DNA of 64,000 nt from Lachnospiraceae bacterium (GTDB lineage Bacteria; Bacillota; Clostridia; Lachnospirales; Lachnospiraceae): assembly GCA_017544835.1 (NCBI GenBank), contig JAFYDI010000110.1, forward strand, positions 1-64,000, in the 5' to 3' direction. Positions 52,301 through 59,809 of this stretch are shown here, one piece after another. Under the pieces are notes generated by a model. That model was not told where the DNA came from. It did not search any database and saw only the letters and a list, made by a program, of their open reading frames with translations. Numbering within the stretch: the stretch's first letter is position 1; each line of letters begins with the position of its first letter. A program made the translations under genes and the position numbers.

Positions 52301-52584
52301 ATCACCTTCTGCTTCACTGCAATGGTTACGCGGAGTGGTCTCAGATGAGATTCAGTACGGACCTGTTTAAACATAAGATACTGACCGGAATTTCAAAAGA
52401 TGATGCTTCCATGCTTGCGGGAGCCAAAGAAGCCAGAACGATTATAAATCTGAAGGAGAATTTATTCAGGTATACAAACGGTGTTGACGGTACTACGTAT
52501 AAACCGTATACATTTCCGGGGATAAGTTTTTCCAACACCTCAGATGATGGCGAACTTAATGATATTGATGATTATTTTGATTAA
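49393..52584 (+). CDS. Soluble FtsK/SpoIIIE-EssC-like multi-domain ATPase
   Basis: 1063 residues, no membrane helix. Residues 1-160 form coiled coil. Residues about 230-360 resemble a first FtsK-type fold without Walker A (TVIDPIRY, RVIVCHDYPD). Residues 455-700 are the active FtsK/SpoIIIE domain, with CGSSRAGKSTLL (Lys 474), WLIDFKMTEF and FIIIDEF (Asp 571). Residues about 780-1045 look like a third, degenerate copy (NIMIVSPGSNALCIASS). The three-module order recalls EssC of type VII secretion, but the FHA and membrane parts are absent. Two small helical proteins follow. It may translocate protein or DNA. Confidence 0.75.
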   Translation: MEQLYKQLISELKSLGEKNRTLQDRLAESRSAGVSEDAELYEAQFEISSKKLNSFTKMAVSYLGREGAKATVPMAYNEKRLSDLALGMRTSMDGRAYAEKLYTEADAQRMYLVQERENRLAAGTNDAEAHRLEEALKENEHKIHEILSGDKAKQLYTLLDEYNHNIEAVQDNKVCAGFTLVKYPLFGLDLEQLGIPADIYDRGEQALKVPAFVSMDRPFVFFYSYEKNEQDVLANLQNIIRDVHRKDEECLFTVIDPIRYSSSGFRYLERIIEQDNTVIDQMPKSEEEVQNTFVRIINSCNSGRKGSALPKRVIVCHDYPDSYSFDTISYIRRICSNSESYNTSVILTHCVRPDAERMPTPIFDIKPFFTYEVAISEDGPIWSINNKGGGRYTPRVSGFYIDGEEEESYKTEAKEQFYEYFSYFDSKADKSLHKGKRVIPDVNYGVSENGEICRLNFEQTNFSTFICGSSRAGKSTLLHVILTELFNKMHPDDIEIWLIDFKMTEFSRYIKHLAPHIRYLILDESPELVYDVIDKLTDILEKRQAAFMGKWEKLYEIPPEKYMPAMFIIIDEFSVMSNIICDAAEYGKGDYTIKMQTLLAKGAALGMHFIFSSQGFTSGSRGLNEFSKKQIQQRVAMKTDYDEIVSTLDIRSRSESDKYKMENLERYFSLVREKPDEQGNCLKLAQNLYIKDDSVQEALIDEMIDYYRKSNRYDPNDDSAYVYKHSVVVDGSVFEPFSEQYDRFDDYIVQNSGGFKTVHLFVGSPKRLAPMYPVELYNEFADNIMIVSPGSNALCIASSLLAIRKSMQMQGGNVIFMAGSRSLLANTLSDVAPAINIIREYDDITRNIHEYKKRIEDGIEDNVIIALLDFANVIMEMKVRGVSKIVTAQAESEPEEEKSAEEGANVISYEEFLSDPNAMDLETQLATGIFKTVVLDFSKGKNNENGTDSENVDPIEELDYILKNGSRYGYHLLLHCNGYAEWSQMRFSTDLFKHKILTGISKDDASMLAGAKEARTIINLKENLFRYTNGVDGTTYKPYTFPGISFSNTSDDGELNDIDDYFD

Positions 52585-52598
52585 AGGGGGAAATTATT

Positions 52599-52862
52599 AT
52601 GATGGATCTTGAAAAGTATACTCGGGTTATCAACGCGACAGCCGAGTATGCAGAAAAGCTTAAACTTAATGCCAATTCTTTGGAGGAGGCCAAATTTGCC
52701 TGCGAGATTTCTATGGGCAACGATGATATCAGTAAAAAGAGTATGGCCCAGTTGGCAGAATTAATCAAAGCATTGAGAGAAAATCAGGTAAAAATGACAG
52801 GAATGGTCGAGGAACTTCAGGAAGATTATCTGTATCTTAAGAAAATGACGGAGGGATTATAA
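52599..52862 (+). CDS. Small helical-hairpin protein (1) of the FtsK-like locus
   Basis: 87 residues predicted as two long helices joined by a turn at MGNDD near residue 40. Size and shape are those of WXG100/ESAT-6-like proteins, but the WxG turn itself is not present. Start follows AAAGGGGGAAATTATT. It lies 14 bp after the ATPase gene and 1 bp before its neighbour, so dosage is probably matched. Candidate substrate or partner of the ATPase. Confidence 0.6.
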   Translation: MMDLEKYTRVINATAEYAEKLKLNANSLEEAKFACEISMGNDDISKKSMAQLAELIKALRENQVKMTGMVEELQEDYLYLKKMTEGL

Positions 52863-52863
52863 G

Positions 52864-53157
52864 ATGGATGGTATGGTTAGGCTTGAAGTATCGAGAAATG
52901 GTGCAAAAGCTTTAAGGACGATTTCAGCAGAGATGGGAAAAATCTATAATCAGATTATGTTAGCGGATCATGAGCTTCTGAACGTGGTTCTGCCACTGAA
53001 AGACGACCTTGGGCCCAAAGCAGAAAGAATACGCAAAATACATGATGATGTACATGATAAGAACGAAGCATCTCAACGTTCTCTTATGCAATTGATGCAG
53101 AAACTCAGTGAATTGGCGGATAAAATCGATCGTTTTTGCGACAAGGCAGAGAGCTGA
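52864..53157 (+). CDS. Small helical-hairpin protein (2) of the FtsK-like locus
   Basis: 97 residues, two helices with a turn around PLKDDLGPKAERI (residues about 44-56). No WxG motif and no signal peptide. Ribosome site GGAGGGATTATAAG overlaps the end of the preceding gene. Its pairing with the 87-residue product echoes the heterodimeric partners of ESX systems. No family recognised. It ends the unit before a strong terminator. Confidence 0.6.
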   Translation: MDGMVRLEVSRNGAKALRTISAEMGKIYNQIMLADHELLNVVLPLKDDLGPKAERIRKIHDDVHDKNEASQRSLMQLMQKLSELADKIDRFCDKAES

Positions 53158-53188
53158 CCCGACTGTCAGAATATTGTGATACACAGAA

Positions 53189-53216
53189 AGACCCCATATC
53201 ATATGGGGTCTTTTTT
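53189..53216 (+). terminator. Terminator of the FtsK-like locus
   Basis: AGACCCCAT and ATGGGGTCT arms around ATCAT with TTTTTT following. Confidence 0.9.
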
Positions 53217-53299
53217 GCGTTATAGTAATGAGCCAAACGGCTGCCGAGCTTGCTCAGGCATATATTTATGTGGCTTTTGCCAGACTGCTGCTGAAAGAA

Positions 53300-53971
53300 T
53301 TATTCATCTTCGCGGTATTTCTCCATCAGAGACTTGAAAAGATCTGCCGTCGACGGAGGTGTGTAGGTGATGGCGTTGGCGCCGGCGTCGATGGTGCGCT
53401 TGACCGAGCGACCGGTCTTGCCGCCGCTTGCGATTATCGGAATGCCAGGGAAGTGCTCGCGGATGTGCGCCACAACTTCGGGAGTATCCTGAGCGCAGGC
53501 GACATTAATGATTGAGGCGCCGAAATCAAGACGCTCCTGTATATTGGTGTCCCTTGAAGTGACGGTTATGATAACGGGGATGTCGATGACCTTGGCAACG
53601 GCAAAAAGATTGTCGTTGGAAACAGGCGCGTTAAGAACTACACCCATGGCGCCCTGCGCCTCTACATCCTTGGCAAGAGTTAGCGTGCGCACTCCCTTTG
53701 TGGTGCCGCCGCCGACTCCGCAGAATACGGGTATGTATGAACATTTGATGATAGCATCGCTGATAGCCTGCTGAGGCGTGAAGGGATAGACCGCGAATAC
53801 CGCATCCGCATCGCAGTTACGAATGATGGCAAGGTCGGTGGTGAATACAAAGGACTTAAGTCTTCGACCGTTGATTACGATACCGCTTGCCTTGTAGATT
53901 TCCTTGGGCATATTAAGGATGTTGTGCCTTAGGGAACTCTGAATTGACGGAACGTTTTTTTCTTCTTTCAT
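53300..53971 (-). CDS. TIM-barrel protein, putative hydrolase/epimerase-like
   Basis: 223 residues. Repeated beta-alpha units with phosphate-binding-like ends: VFCGVGGGTTKGVRT, GVVLNAPVSNDNL, IPVIITVTSRDTNI and IPIIASGGKTGRSV. The GGxTG loop near the C-terminus suggests a phosphorylated ligand. Annotated relatives are called hydrolase without proof. Start follows GGAGAGTAGAATATGAAAG. Single-gene unit, divergent from the zinc-uptake operon, and not obviously related to it. Confidence 0.6.
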   Translation of the reverse strand: MKEEKNVPSIQSSLRHNILNMPKEIYKASGIVINGRRLKSFVFTTDLAIIRNCDADAVFAVYPFTPQQAISDAIIKCSYIPVFCGVGGGTTKGVRTLTLAKDVEAQGAMGVVLNAPVSNDNLFAVAKVIDIPVIITVTSRDTNIQERLDFGASIINVACAQDTPEVVAHIREHFPGIPIIASGGKTGRSVKRTIDAGANAITYTPPSTADLFKSLMEKYREDE

Positions 53972-54027
53972 ATTCTACTCTCCTTTTCACCATTGTATAG
54001 TCGAAATTTTAACATATTATGAAGAAA

Positions 54028-54094
54028 TTGAAAATTGTTCCCAAATTACTTGACAATTGATTGCGCCAAAGCTAAAATTGGGAATGGTTTTCAA
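54028..54094 (+). promoter_or_regulatory. Zinc operon promoter flanked by two Fur-family boxes
   Basis: TTGACA (54050-54055), 17-bp spacer, TAAAAT (54073-54078). Two 17-bp boxes flank it: TTGAAAATTGTTCCCAA (54028-54044) and TTGGGAATGGTTTTCAA (54078-54094). The second is close to the reverse complement of the first, giving the consensus TTGRRAA-N3-TTYYCAA, centres 50 bp apart. Likely the operator of the Fur-family regulator it transcribes. Confidence 0.75.
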
Positions 54095-54108
54095 ATTAAA
54101 GGGGAATT

Positions 54109-54528
54109 ATGAACTCAAAATCACAGTACAAGACCAAACAAAGAGAAGTACTCATGCAGTATTTCAAGACTTCAGGCAGCAGGCATGTAAGTGCTGCGGA
54201 TGTGTGCGATTACTTTAAAAAGCACGGTGAGACCATAGGCCAGTCCACTGTTTACAGACATTTGGAAAGGCTTGTGGATGAAGGTGTGCTTAACAAGTAT
54301 TCTTTTGACCCTACCGCACCTGCATGCTTTGAGTATGTGGGTGAAGGCGCGCATCATGCAGGCGGGACTTGTTTCCACTGTAGGTGTGAAAAGTGCGGTA
54401 AGCTTATTCACCTTCATTGCGAAGAACTGGAGGAAATAGGCGAGCACTTGCTTAAGGAGCATGGATTTAAGCTTAACAGCATGCGCACGGTTTTGTACGG
54501 AATATGTGAGGACTGCGCGGACAAATAA
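54109..54528 (+). CDS. Fur-family metal regulator, probably Zur
   Basis: 139 residues. Winged helix with HVSAADVCDYFKKHGETIGQSTVYRHLERLVDEG. Metal ligands in HHAGGTCFHCRCEKCGKLIHLHCEEL, including the CxxC and a C-terminal CEDC pair for structural zinc. It leads the znu operon and has paired operator boxes at its own promoter, which points to zinc-responsive autoregulation rather than iron or peroxide sensing. Start follows AAAGGGGAATT. Confidence 0.85.
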   Translation: MNSKSQYKTKQREVLMQYFKTSGSRHVSAADVCDYFKKHGETIGQSTVYRHLERLVDEGVLNKYSFDPTAPACFEYVGEGAHHAGGTCFHCRCEKCGKLIHLHCEELEEIGEHLLKEHGFKLNSMRTVLYGICEDCADK

Positions 54529-54543
54529 TCACGGAGGAACACA

Positions 54544-54867
54544 ATGTTTTCTTGGTATAACGGCGAAGTTAATAAGAAAACGGCTCAGGGCTTGAGAAGA
54601 GCGCTGGGGGTGGTTGTGGTGCTTTCTTTTTTGTGTGCGCTTTTATTTATAGCTTTTGAGGCTCATCACGAGTGCGGAGGCGAAGAGTGCCCTATCTGCG
54701 CATGTATTGAAGAGTGTGCGCGCATTATCAGAGGATTCGGCGATTTATTGCCGGTTATTACTTTTATTGCTGCCGCTTTATCGGTGGCATTTCTTGGTTC
54801 TTTGGCTGTGTCCAAGGAACTCGTATTTAGTACTCCCATTTTATCCAAAGTCAGGATTAACGATTGA
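54544..54867 (+). CDS. Small membrane protein of the zinc operon
   Basis: 107 residues. Two membrane helices (ALGVVVVLSFLCALLFIAF and LLPVITFIAAALSVAFLGSLA) separated by a Cys/His loop HHECGGEECPICACIEEC that could bind zinc. Start follows CACGGAGGAACACA, 15 bp after the regulator. No named family is certain, but small proteins of this type occur in znu operons of related bacteria. Possible accessory or sensor for zinc import. Confidence 0.65.
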   Translation: MFSWYNGEVNKKTAQGLRRALGVVVVLSFLCALLFIAFEAHHECGGEECPICACIEECARIIRGFGDLLPVITFIAAALSVAFLGSLAVSKELVFSTPILSKVRIND

Positions 54868-54913
54868 AGCTCCCTCTGTAACTATATCTAAACTTACAGA
54901 ATGGAGAAAGAAA

Positions 54914-55990
54914 ATGAATATTAAAAGAATTTTGGTATGCCTTTTTACGGCTGTTTTTATGATGCTTGGCGTTGCGGGTTGCGGCAAGAGAGGGGCGTCT
55001 GTCGAGGTTAAGGGAAGCTCTGATGAGGTTGGTCGCAAGATTAGTATCGTTACCACGATTTTCCCTGAGTATGACTGGGTTATGAATATACTCGGCGAGA
55101 ATCCTGCGGGTGCGGAAGTGACCATGCTTCTTGACAATGGTGTGGACCTTCACAGCTACCAGCCTACCGCTTCGGATATGATTAAGATTTCCGAGTGCGA
55201 TATGTTCGTGTATGTGGGCGGCGAGTCCGATGAATGGGTGGAAGACGCACTCAAGGAAGCCGTTAATAAGGACATGGTAGTAGTTAACCTTCTTGAGGTG
55301 CTTGGTGACAAGGTTAAGGCCGAGGAAGTTGTGGAAGGTATGCAGGGCGAAGATGAGCACGACCACGACCATGAGCACGAAGACGGCGACGATCATGAGC
55401 ATGAAGAGGGCGAAGAGCACGAGCATGACCATGAACACGAAGAAGGCGAAGAAGAGATGGACGAACATGTATGGCTTTCACTCAGAAACGCATCTGTAAT
55501 CTGCGATACTTTGGAAGCCAATCTTGAGAAGATTGACGGAGGTAACGCAGATGCATACAAGAAGAACTTACAGTCCTACAAGGAAAAGCTTGCAAGCCTT
55601 GACGAAGAATACAAAAAGGCAGTGGGCGAAGCGGGTAAAGACACTGTGCTCTTCGGAGACAGATTTCCCTTCAGATACCTCGTTGATGACTATGCTCTTA
55701 ACTATTATGCGGCATTTGTAGGATGCTCCGCCGAGAGCGAAGCAAGCTTTGAAACCGTTACGTTCCTTGCAGGCAAGGTCGATGAGCTTTCGCTTAACGC
55801 CATCCTTACGATAGAGAACAACAATCAGAAGATTGCCAAGACCATTTCCGAGAACACCAAGGCGGGCAATCAGGCGATTCTTACAATGGATTCCATGCAA
55901 TCCACCACCGCGGCGGACGTTAAAGCCGGCGCAAGCTATTTATCGATTATGGAGAGCAATCTTGAAGTGTTAAAAGAAGCTCTTAAGTAA
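54914..55990 (+). CDS. znuA: Zinc ABC transporter substrate-binding lipoprotein
   Basis: 358 residues from ATG 54914 behind ATGGAGAAAGAAA. Lipobox LGVAGC (Cys 23). Cluster A-I fold with TTIFPEYDWV, the metal His in VDLHSYQPTASD, and DEHVWLS. A His/Asp/Glu-rich loop at about residues 148-183 is typical of zinc-specific members. Longer upstream reading frame runs through the previous gene and is not used. It delivers zinc to the ZnuB permease. Confidence 0.92.
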   Translation: MNIKRILVCLFTAVFMMLGVAGCGKRGASVEVKGSSDEVGRKISIVTTIFPEYDWVMNILGENPAGAEVTMLLDNGVDLHSYQPTASDMIKISECDMFVYVGGESDEWVEDALKEAVNKDMVVVNLLEVLGDKVKAEEVVEGMQGEDEHDHDHEHEDGDDHEHEEGEEHEHDHEHEEGEEEMDEHVWLSLRNASVICDTLEANLEKIDGGNADAYKKNLQSYKEKLASLDEEYKKAVGEAGKDTVLFGDRFPFRYLVDDYALNYYAAFVGCSAESEASFETVTFLAGKVDELSLNAILTIENNNQKIAKTISENTKAGNQAILTMDSMQSTTAADVKAGASYLSIMESNLEVLKEALK

Positions 55991-56013
55991 TACTTAGGTT
56001 TGGGAGAAAGAAA

Positions 56014-56718
56014 ATGTCACTGATGACGGTTAAAGATTTGACAATAGGATATGACCAGACGGCCCTTGTGAAGAACTTAAATTTCTGCGTCGGAGAGGGC
56101 AACTACCTGTGCATAGTGGGTGAAAACGGCACGGGAAAGTCTACGCTTATGAAGACGCTTCTCGGGCTTATCAAGCCGATATCGGGTGACATCATAAGAG
56201 GCGACGGACTTAAGGTCAATGAAATAGGCTATCTTCCGCAGCAGACGGATGTGCAGCGGGATTTCCCGGCATCCGTAACGGAAGTGGTGATGTCGGGATT
56301 TGCGGGCGGAGCGAAGCTGCGCCCGTTCTACAGCCGAGCGGAGCGGGAGCGCGCGCGGGAGAATATGGAGCGGATGGGCATCGCAGAGCTACGCAGGCGA
56401 TGCTACCGCGAACTCTCCGGCGGGCAACAGCAGCGCGTGCTGCTGGCCCGCGCGCTCTGCGCCACCTCGAGGCTCCTCCTCCTCGACGAGCCCGTCTCGG
56501 GCCTCGACCCGAAGGTCACTGAGGACATGTACAAGCTCATCGCCGACCTAAACCACGAAGGCACGGCGATAATCATGATTTCTCATGATGTCAACGAAGC
56601 ACTCAATTACGCTACCCATGTGCTCCACATGGGCCACAGCGTTTTCTACGGCACAAAGGCCGAATACATGAAAGAAGAGAACGGATTTATGGCGAAAGGA
56701 GGCGTTATCAATGCTTGA
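56014..56718 (+). CDS. znuC: Zinc ABC transporter ATP-binding protein
   Basis: 234 residues. Walker A GENGTGKSTL, signature LSGGQQQRVLLARAL, Walker B LLLDEPVSGLD, switch His in MISHDVNEAL. Operates with the ZnuB permease, whose start overlaps this gene by 8 bp. Bases about 56310-56520 are sharply GC-rich (codons CGC, GCG, CTC, GAG) compared with both ends of the gene. Start follows GGGAGAAAGAAA. Confidence 0.92.
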   Translation: MSLMTVKDLTIGYDQTALVKNLNFCVGEGNYLCIVGENGTGKSTLMKTLLGLIKPISGDIIRGDGLKVNEIGYLPQQTDVQRDFPASVTEVVMSGFAGGAKLRPFYSRAERERARENMERMGIAELRRRCYRELSGGQQQRVLLARALCATSRLLLLDEPVSGLDPKVTEDMYKLIADLNHEGTAIIMISHDVNEALNYATHVLHMGHSVFYGTKAEYMKEENGFMAKGGVINA

Positions 56719-57550
56719 TACATTAATTAATTATCTTGCGCATCCTTTCGTAAGGTATGCAATAATCGTAGGCGTCCTCATAGCGCTTTGCTCGTCTCTC
56801 CTCGGAGTAACGCTGGTACTTAAGCGATATTCTTTTATCGGTGACGGCCTCTCACACGTAGCCTTCGGCGCACTGTCCATCGCTTCGGTAGTGAAGCTTA
56901 CCAACAAGATGACGCTTGTGCTCCCTATCACCATCATCGCGGCAATCCTGCTTCTGAGAACCGGTCGCAATGCCAAGATTAAAGGCGATGCGGCCATAGC
57001 CATGATTTCCGTGGGAGCCCTTGCTTTTGGCTATCTCATAATGAATATCTTCGCATCGGGAGCGAACCTCTCGGGCGACGTGTGCAGCACGCTATTCGGC
57101 TCGCTATCGATACTTACGCTCACCAAGGGCGAAGTTATCCTATGCGCTGTGCTGTCAATCCTCGTAGTGGTAATCTTTGTAGTCTTCTACAACAAGATAT
57201 TTGCGGTGACCTTTGACGAGAACTTTTCTAAGGCAACCGGCGTTAAGGCCGACATGTACAATCTGCTTCTTGCGGTAGTAATAGCGATTATCATAGTGCT
57301 TGCTCTTAACCTTGTGGGCTCGCTTCTTATCTCGGCACTCGTGATATTCCCCGCAATATCCGCCATGAGACTGTTTAAAAGCTTTAAAGCAGTAACATTA
57401 TTTTCAGTCGTATTTTCGGTCGTGTGTGCCTTCATAGGCCTTCTGATAGCAATCCTTGCGGGCCCCCCTGTGGGCGCCACAATCGTTGCCGTCGATGTAG
57501 TGGCTTTCGGCGCATGTTGCCTGATTGGTGCATTGATAAATGGGAGGTAG
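56711..57550 (+). CDS. znuB: Zinc ABC transporter permease
   Basis: 279 residues with about eight membrane helices of the ABC-3 permease family (YAIIVGVLIALCSSLLGVTLVL, YSFIGDGLSHVAFGAL, IFAVTFDENFSKATGVK). Forms the zinc channel with the binding lipoprotein and ATPase encoded just upstream. ATG lies 8 bp inside the ATPase gene behind AAAGGAGGCGTTATCA. Confidence 0.93.
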   Translation: MLDTLINYLAHPFVRYAIIVGVLIALCSSLLGVTLVLKRYSFIGDGLSHVAFGALSIASVVKLTNKMTLVLPITIIAAILLLRTGRNAKIKGDAAIAMISVGALAFGYLIMNIFASGANLSGDVCSTLFGSLSILTLTKGEVILCAVLSILVVVIFVVFYNKIFAVTFDENFSKATGVKADMYNLLLAVVIAIIIVLALNLVGSLLISALVIFPAISAMRLFKSFKAVTLFSVVFSVVCAFIGLLIAILAGPPVGATIVAVDVVAFGACCLIGALINGR

Positions 57551-57553
57551 AAT

Positions 57554-58150
57554 ATGTCCAAGAAAACATTGACGATAGTATCAATCATACTGGGTACCCT
57601 GATGCTCGCAGCCTGCGGGAACACAGATGCGCCGCGCTCGGCCACATCAACCGCCAAGACCGTCAGCGACATAATCGAGCAGACCGCCTCAACCGAGGAA
57701 CCGATTATAAGCGAAGAACTTGAGACAACCGAGGAAACTTCGACAACCGAAGCGGAACTAGCTTCAGAACCAGCTTCAGAACCGGCTTCAAGCGCGTCCG
57801 ATGTTGACCTCGACCTCACCACTCTTTCCAAGACCATGGTCTACTCGGAAGTGTACAACATCATGGTCTATCCCGACGACTACATCGGCAAGTCCATAAG
57901 AATGAACGGCATCTACAATACCTTCGTAGACGAAAGCACAGGAATCCGCTACTTCTACTGCATCATCCAGGATGCCACTGCCTGCTGCGCGCAAGGCATC
58001 GAATTTGTGCTCACGGATGACTACAAGTTCCCCGACGATTATCCCGAAAGCGGCGATATCGTCACCGTGGTGGGCGACTTTGATACCTACATGGAAGATG
58101 AGTACATGTATTGTACTCTTCGTGATGCCGTGCTTGAAAAAGCGAATTAA
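57554..58150 (+). CDS. Lipoprotein of the zinc operon
   Basis: 198 residues. Signal peptide with lipobox LAACG (Cys about 22), Thr/Ser/Glu/Ala-rich spacer (residues 25-85), then an acidic domain with YPDDYIGKSIRMNGIYNTF and GDIVTVVGDFDTY that resembles a small OB-type fold. Starts 3 bp after znuB, so clearly in the operon. Possibly an extracellular zinc-binding or handling protein; two Cys (ATACCAQ) could be ligands. Function not known. Confidence 0.7.
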   Translation: MSKKTLTIVSIILGTLMLAACGNTDAPRSATSTAKTVSDIIEQTASTEEPIISEELETTEETSTTEAELASEPASEPASSASDVDLDLTTLSKTMVYSEVYNIMVYPDDYIGKSIRMNGIYNTFVDESTGIRYFYCIIQDATACCAQGIEFVLTDDYKFPDDYPESGDIVTVVGDFDTYMEDEYMYCTLRDAVLEKAN

Positions 58151-58215
58151 CTCTTTATTTATGCTGTTTCTTTTGCTATAGTAATTCTTGCGAAAACAGT
58201 AGAGAAGAGGAAATT

Positions 58216-58626
58216 ATGGAAGATTATAAACACAGAGTTCAATATTATGAGACAGACAAGATGTCCATCACTCACCACTCCAACTACATCCGCTGGATGG
58301 AAGAGGCTCGCGGGTATTTTCTTAACAACATAGGCTGGCCCTACGACCGCATGGAGAAAGAAGGAATCGTCTCCCCAGTAACCGCCGTCGAATGCAAGTA
58401 CCGCCGCAGCACTACCTTCCCCGATGAAATAAGCATCAGAGTGTACGTTCAATCCTTTAACGGTATCAGGCTCTGCGTAGGCTACGAAATGAAAAACGCC
58501 GACGGTCAGATAGTCTGTACCGGCCACACCGAGCACTGCTTCCTCGACGAAAGCGGCAAGATTGTTAGAATGAACAAGGAATATCCCGAATTCTGTGAAG
58601 CGATAGCTGAATATATTGAAGAATAA
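58216..58626 (+). CDS. YbgC-type acyl-CoA thioesterase (hot-dog fold)
   Basis: 136 residues. Opening KHRVQYYETDKMSITHHSNYIRWMEEAR matches the 4HBT thioesterase motif, with the conserved Asp in ETD. VTAVECKYRRSTTFPDEI follows. The family hydrolyses acyl-CoA thioesters. A TTTCTTTTGC copy lies 50 bp upstream. Ribosome site AGAGGAAATT. Single-gene unit. Confidence 0.85.
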   Translation: MEDYKHRVQYYETDKMSITHHSNYIRWMEEARGYFLNNIGWPYDRMEKEGIVSPVTAVECKYRRSTTFPDEISIRVYVQSFNGIRLCVGYEMKNADGQIVCTGHTEHCFLDESGKIVRMNKEYPEFCEAIAEYIEE

Positions 58627-58630
58627 AATC

Positions 58631-58657
58631 GGAGCCACCTCTATGTGAGGTGGCTCC
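58631..58657. terminator. Bidirectional terminator
   Basis: GGAGCCACCTC and GAGGTGGCTCC arms around TATGT, a perfect 11-bp stem between convergent genes. Confidence 0.8.
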
Positions 58658-58663
58658 TGTTAC

Positions 58664-59779
58664 TTAGTGGTTAAAATCTATATGAATCATGCCGCTTGTG
58701 GTAGAAGCGTCGAGGTTTTTGGAGCCTTCACGGCTGCTGTTAAGATTGGAAGACCCGGAAGTGGTGGAAGAGATGATGGAGAAATCACTTTCCTTGTCAT
58801 CGATGTTACCGGAAATGGAGCCGGAAGATGACTTAAATTCGCCGGATTTATTTATCTTAAGATTGTCAAAGCGGATACTGCCCGAAGTAGTACGGCTACT
58901 TACGGTGTCAACAGTTGCTCCGTTGTATCTGGTGCTGCCTGAACCCGATTCGGTGGAAAGATTCTTACAGGTTAAGGTCTCGAGCTTAATGCTGCCGGAA
59001 GTGGTGGATGCCTTAATATCGTCTGAGGACTTAACATTTTCACTGTGAACGGAACCTGAAGAACATCCGATGTCTGCATTGGCACATTCGATATCGGTTA
59101 CCTTTACAGAGCCTGAAGTAGCATGGCAGTAAAGGTCTGCGCATTTAATGTCTTCGGCCTTGACTAAACCGGAGTTGGTCTCAACCGTTACATTGCCGTC
59201 TGAGTTAACATTTATAACCTTGGTGCTTCCGCTGGTGGCTTTGACGCTGACGGAGCCGGACTTTTCTATATTTTCAACAGAAGCGGAACCGGAGGAGGTC
59301 TTTGCAACAATGGTGCTGTTCTTTAGATTACTGATTTTTAATGCTCCGCTTGTACATGTGGCATCTACGGGACCTTCAAAGTTTTTGGGAAGAGTGATAA
59401 CGGTTTTGGTGTCCTGGCTCATGTCGAATTCGAACCAGAAGTGAATATTTGCGCCGGTCTTTTTCTCTATTCTTTCGTATGAGAGCTTTCCGTTTGATTC
59501 GCTAACTTCAACGTAGTCATGGTTCTCATATTCGTAATATTCAACTACAGGCTTATCTACGCTACCGGTAGTGATAACTGCCGTTTCGTACAATTCCTTA
59601 ACATCGAGTGCGGTGATATCGGAGGTGCACTCGTATTTATGATAGATATAATTCTGGCCGGCGCCTGCTTTTTTGGCACCGAACTTTCTGAAGTTACCGC
59701 CTACAAGCAATATTGAGAGGCCGATAAGAATGATACCGACACCCACTGCAATAAGTGAAAATAAAGTACTCTTTTTCAT
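58664..59779 (-). CDS. DUF4097-type beta-repeat surface protein
   Basis: 371 residues. One N-terminal membrane helix (LFSLIAVGVGIILIGLSILLVGG), then many short beta repeats with SGS or TSGS turns (TCTSGALKIS, TTSGSIKLET). This is the DUF4097 solenoid, which makes a beta-helix. It ends a PadR-DUF1700-DUF4097 operon, a set seen widely in Firmicutes and linked to envelope stress. Exact role unknown. Start follows AAAGGAGAATTTTAAATC. Confidence 0.85.
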   Translation of the reverse strand: MKKSTLFSLIAVGVGIILIGLSILLVGGNFRKFGAKKAGAGQNYIYHKYECTSDITALDVKELYETAVITTGSVDKPVVEYYEYENHDYVEVSESNGKLSYERIEKKTGANIHFWFEFDMSQDTKTVITLPKNFEGPVDATCTSGALKISNLKNSTIVAKTSSGSASVENIEKSGSVSVKATSGSTKVINVNSDGNVTVETNSGLVKAEDIKCADLYCHATSGSVKVTDIECANADIGCSSGSVHSENVKSSDDIKASTTSGSIKLETLTCKNLSTESGSGSTRYNGATVDTVSSRTTSGSIRFDNLKINKSGEFKSSSGSISGNIDDKESDFSIISSTTSGSSNLNSSREGSKNLDASTTSGMIHIDFNH

Positions 59780-59809
59780 GATTTAAAATTCTCCTTTGCT
59801 ACTAAACCT

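Noticed and set aside
47137..53157. Standard type VII secretion locus
   Set aside because: No EsaA/EssA/EssB/EsaB-like genes, no FHA or LXG proteins and no WxG motif, so the canonical label is not supported.
54656..54913. Longer N-terminus for the zinc-binding lipoprotein
   Set aside because: It would overlap the preceding membrane-protein gene and bury the lipoprotein signal peptide; ATG 54914 has a ribosome site and signal sequence.
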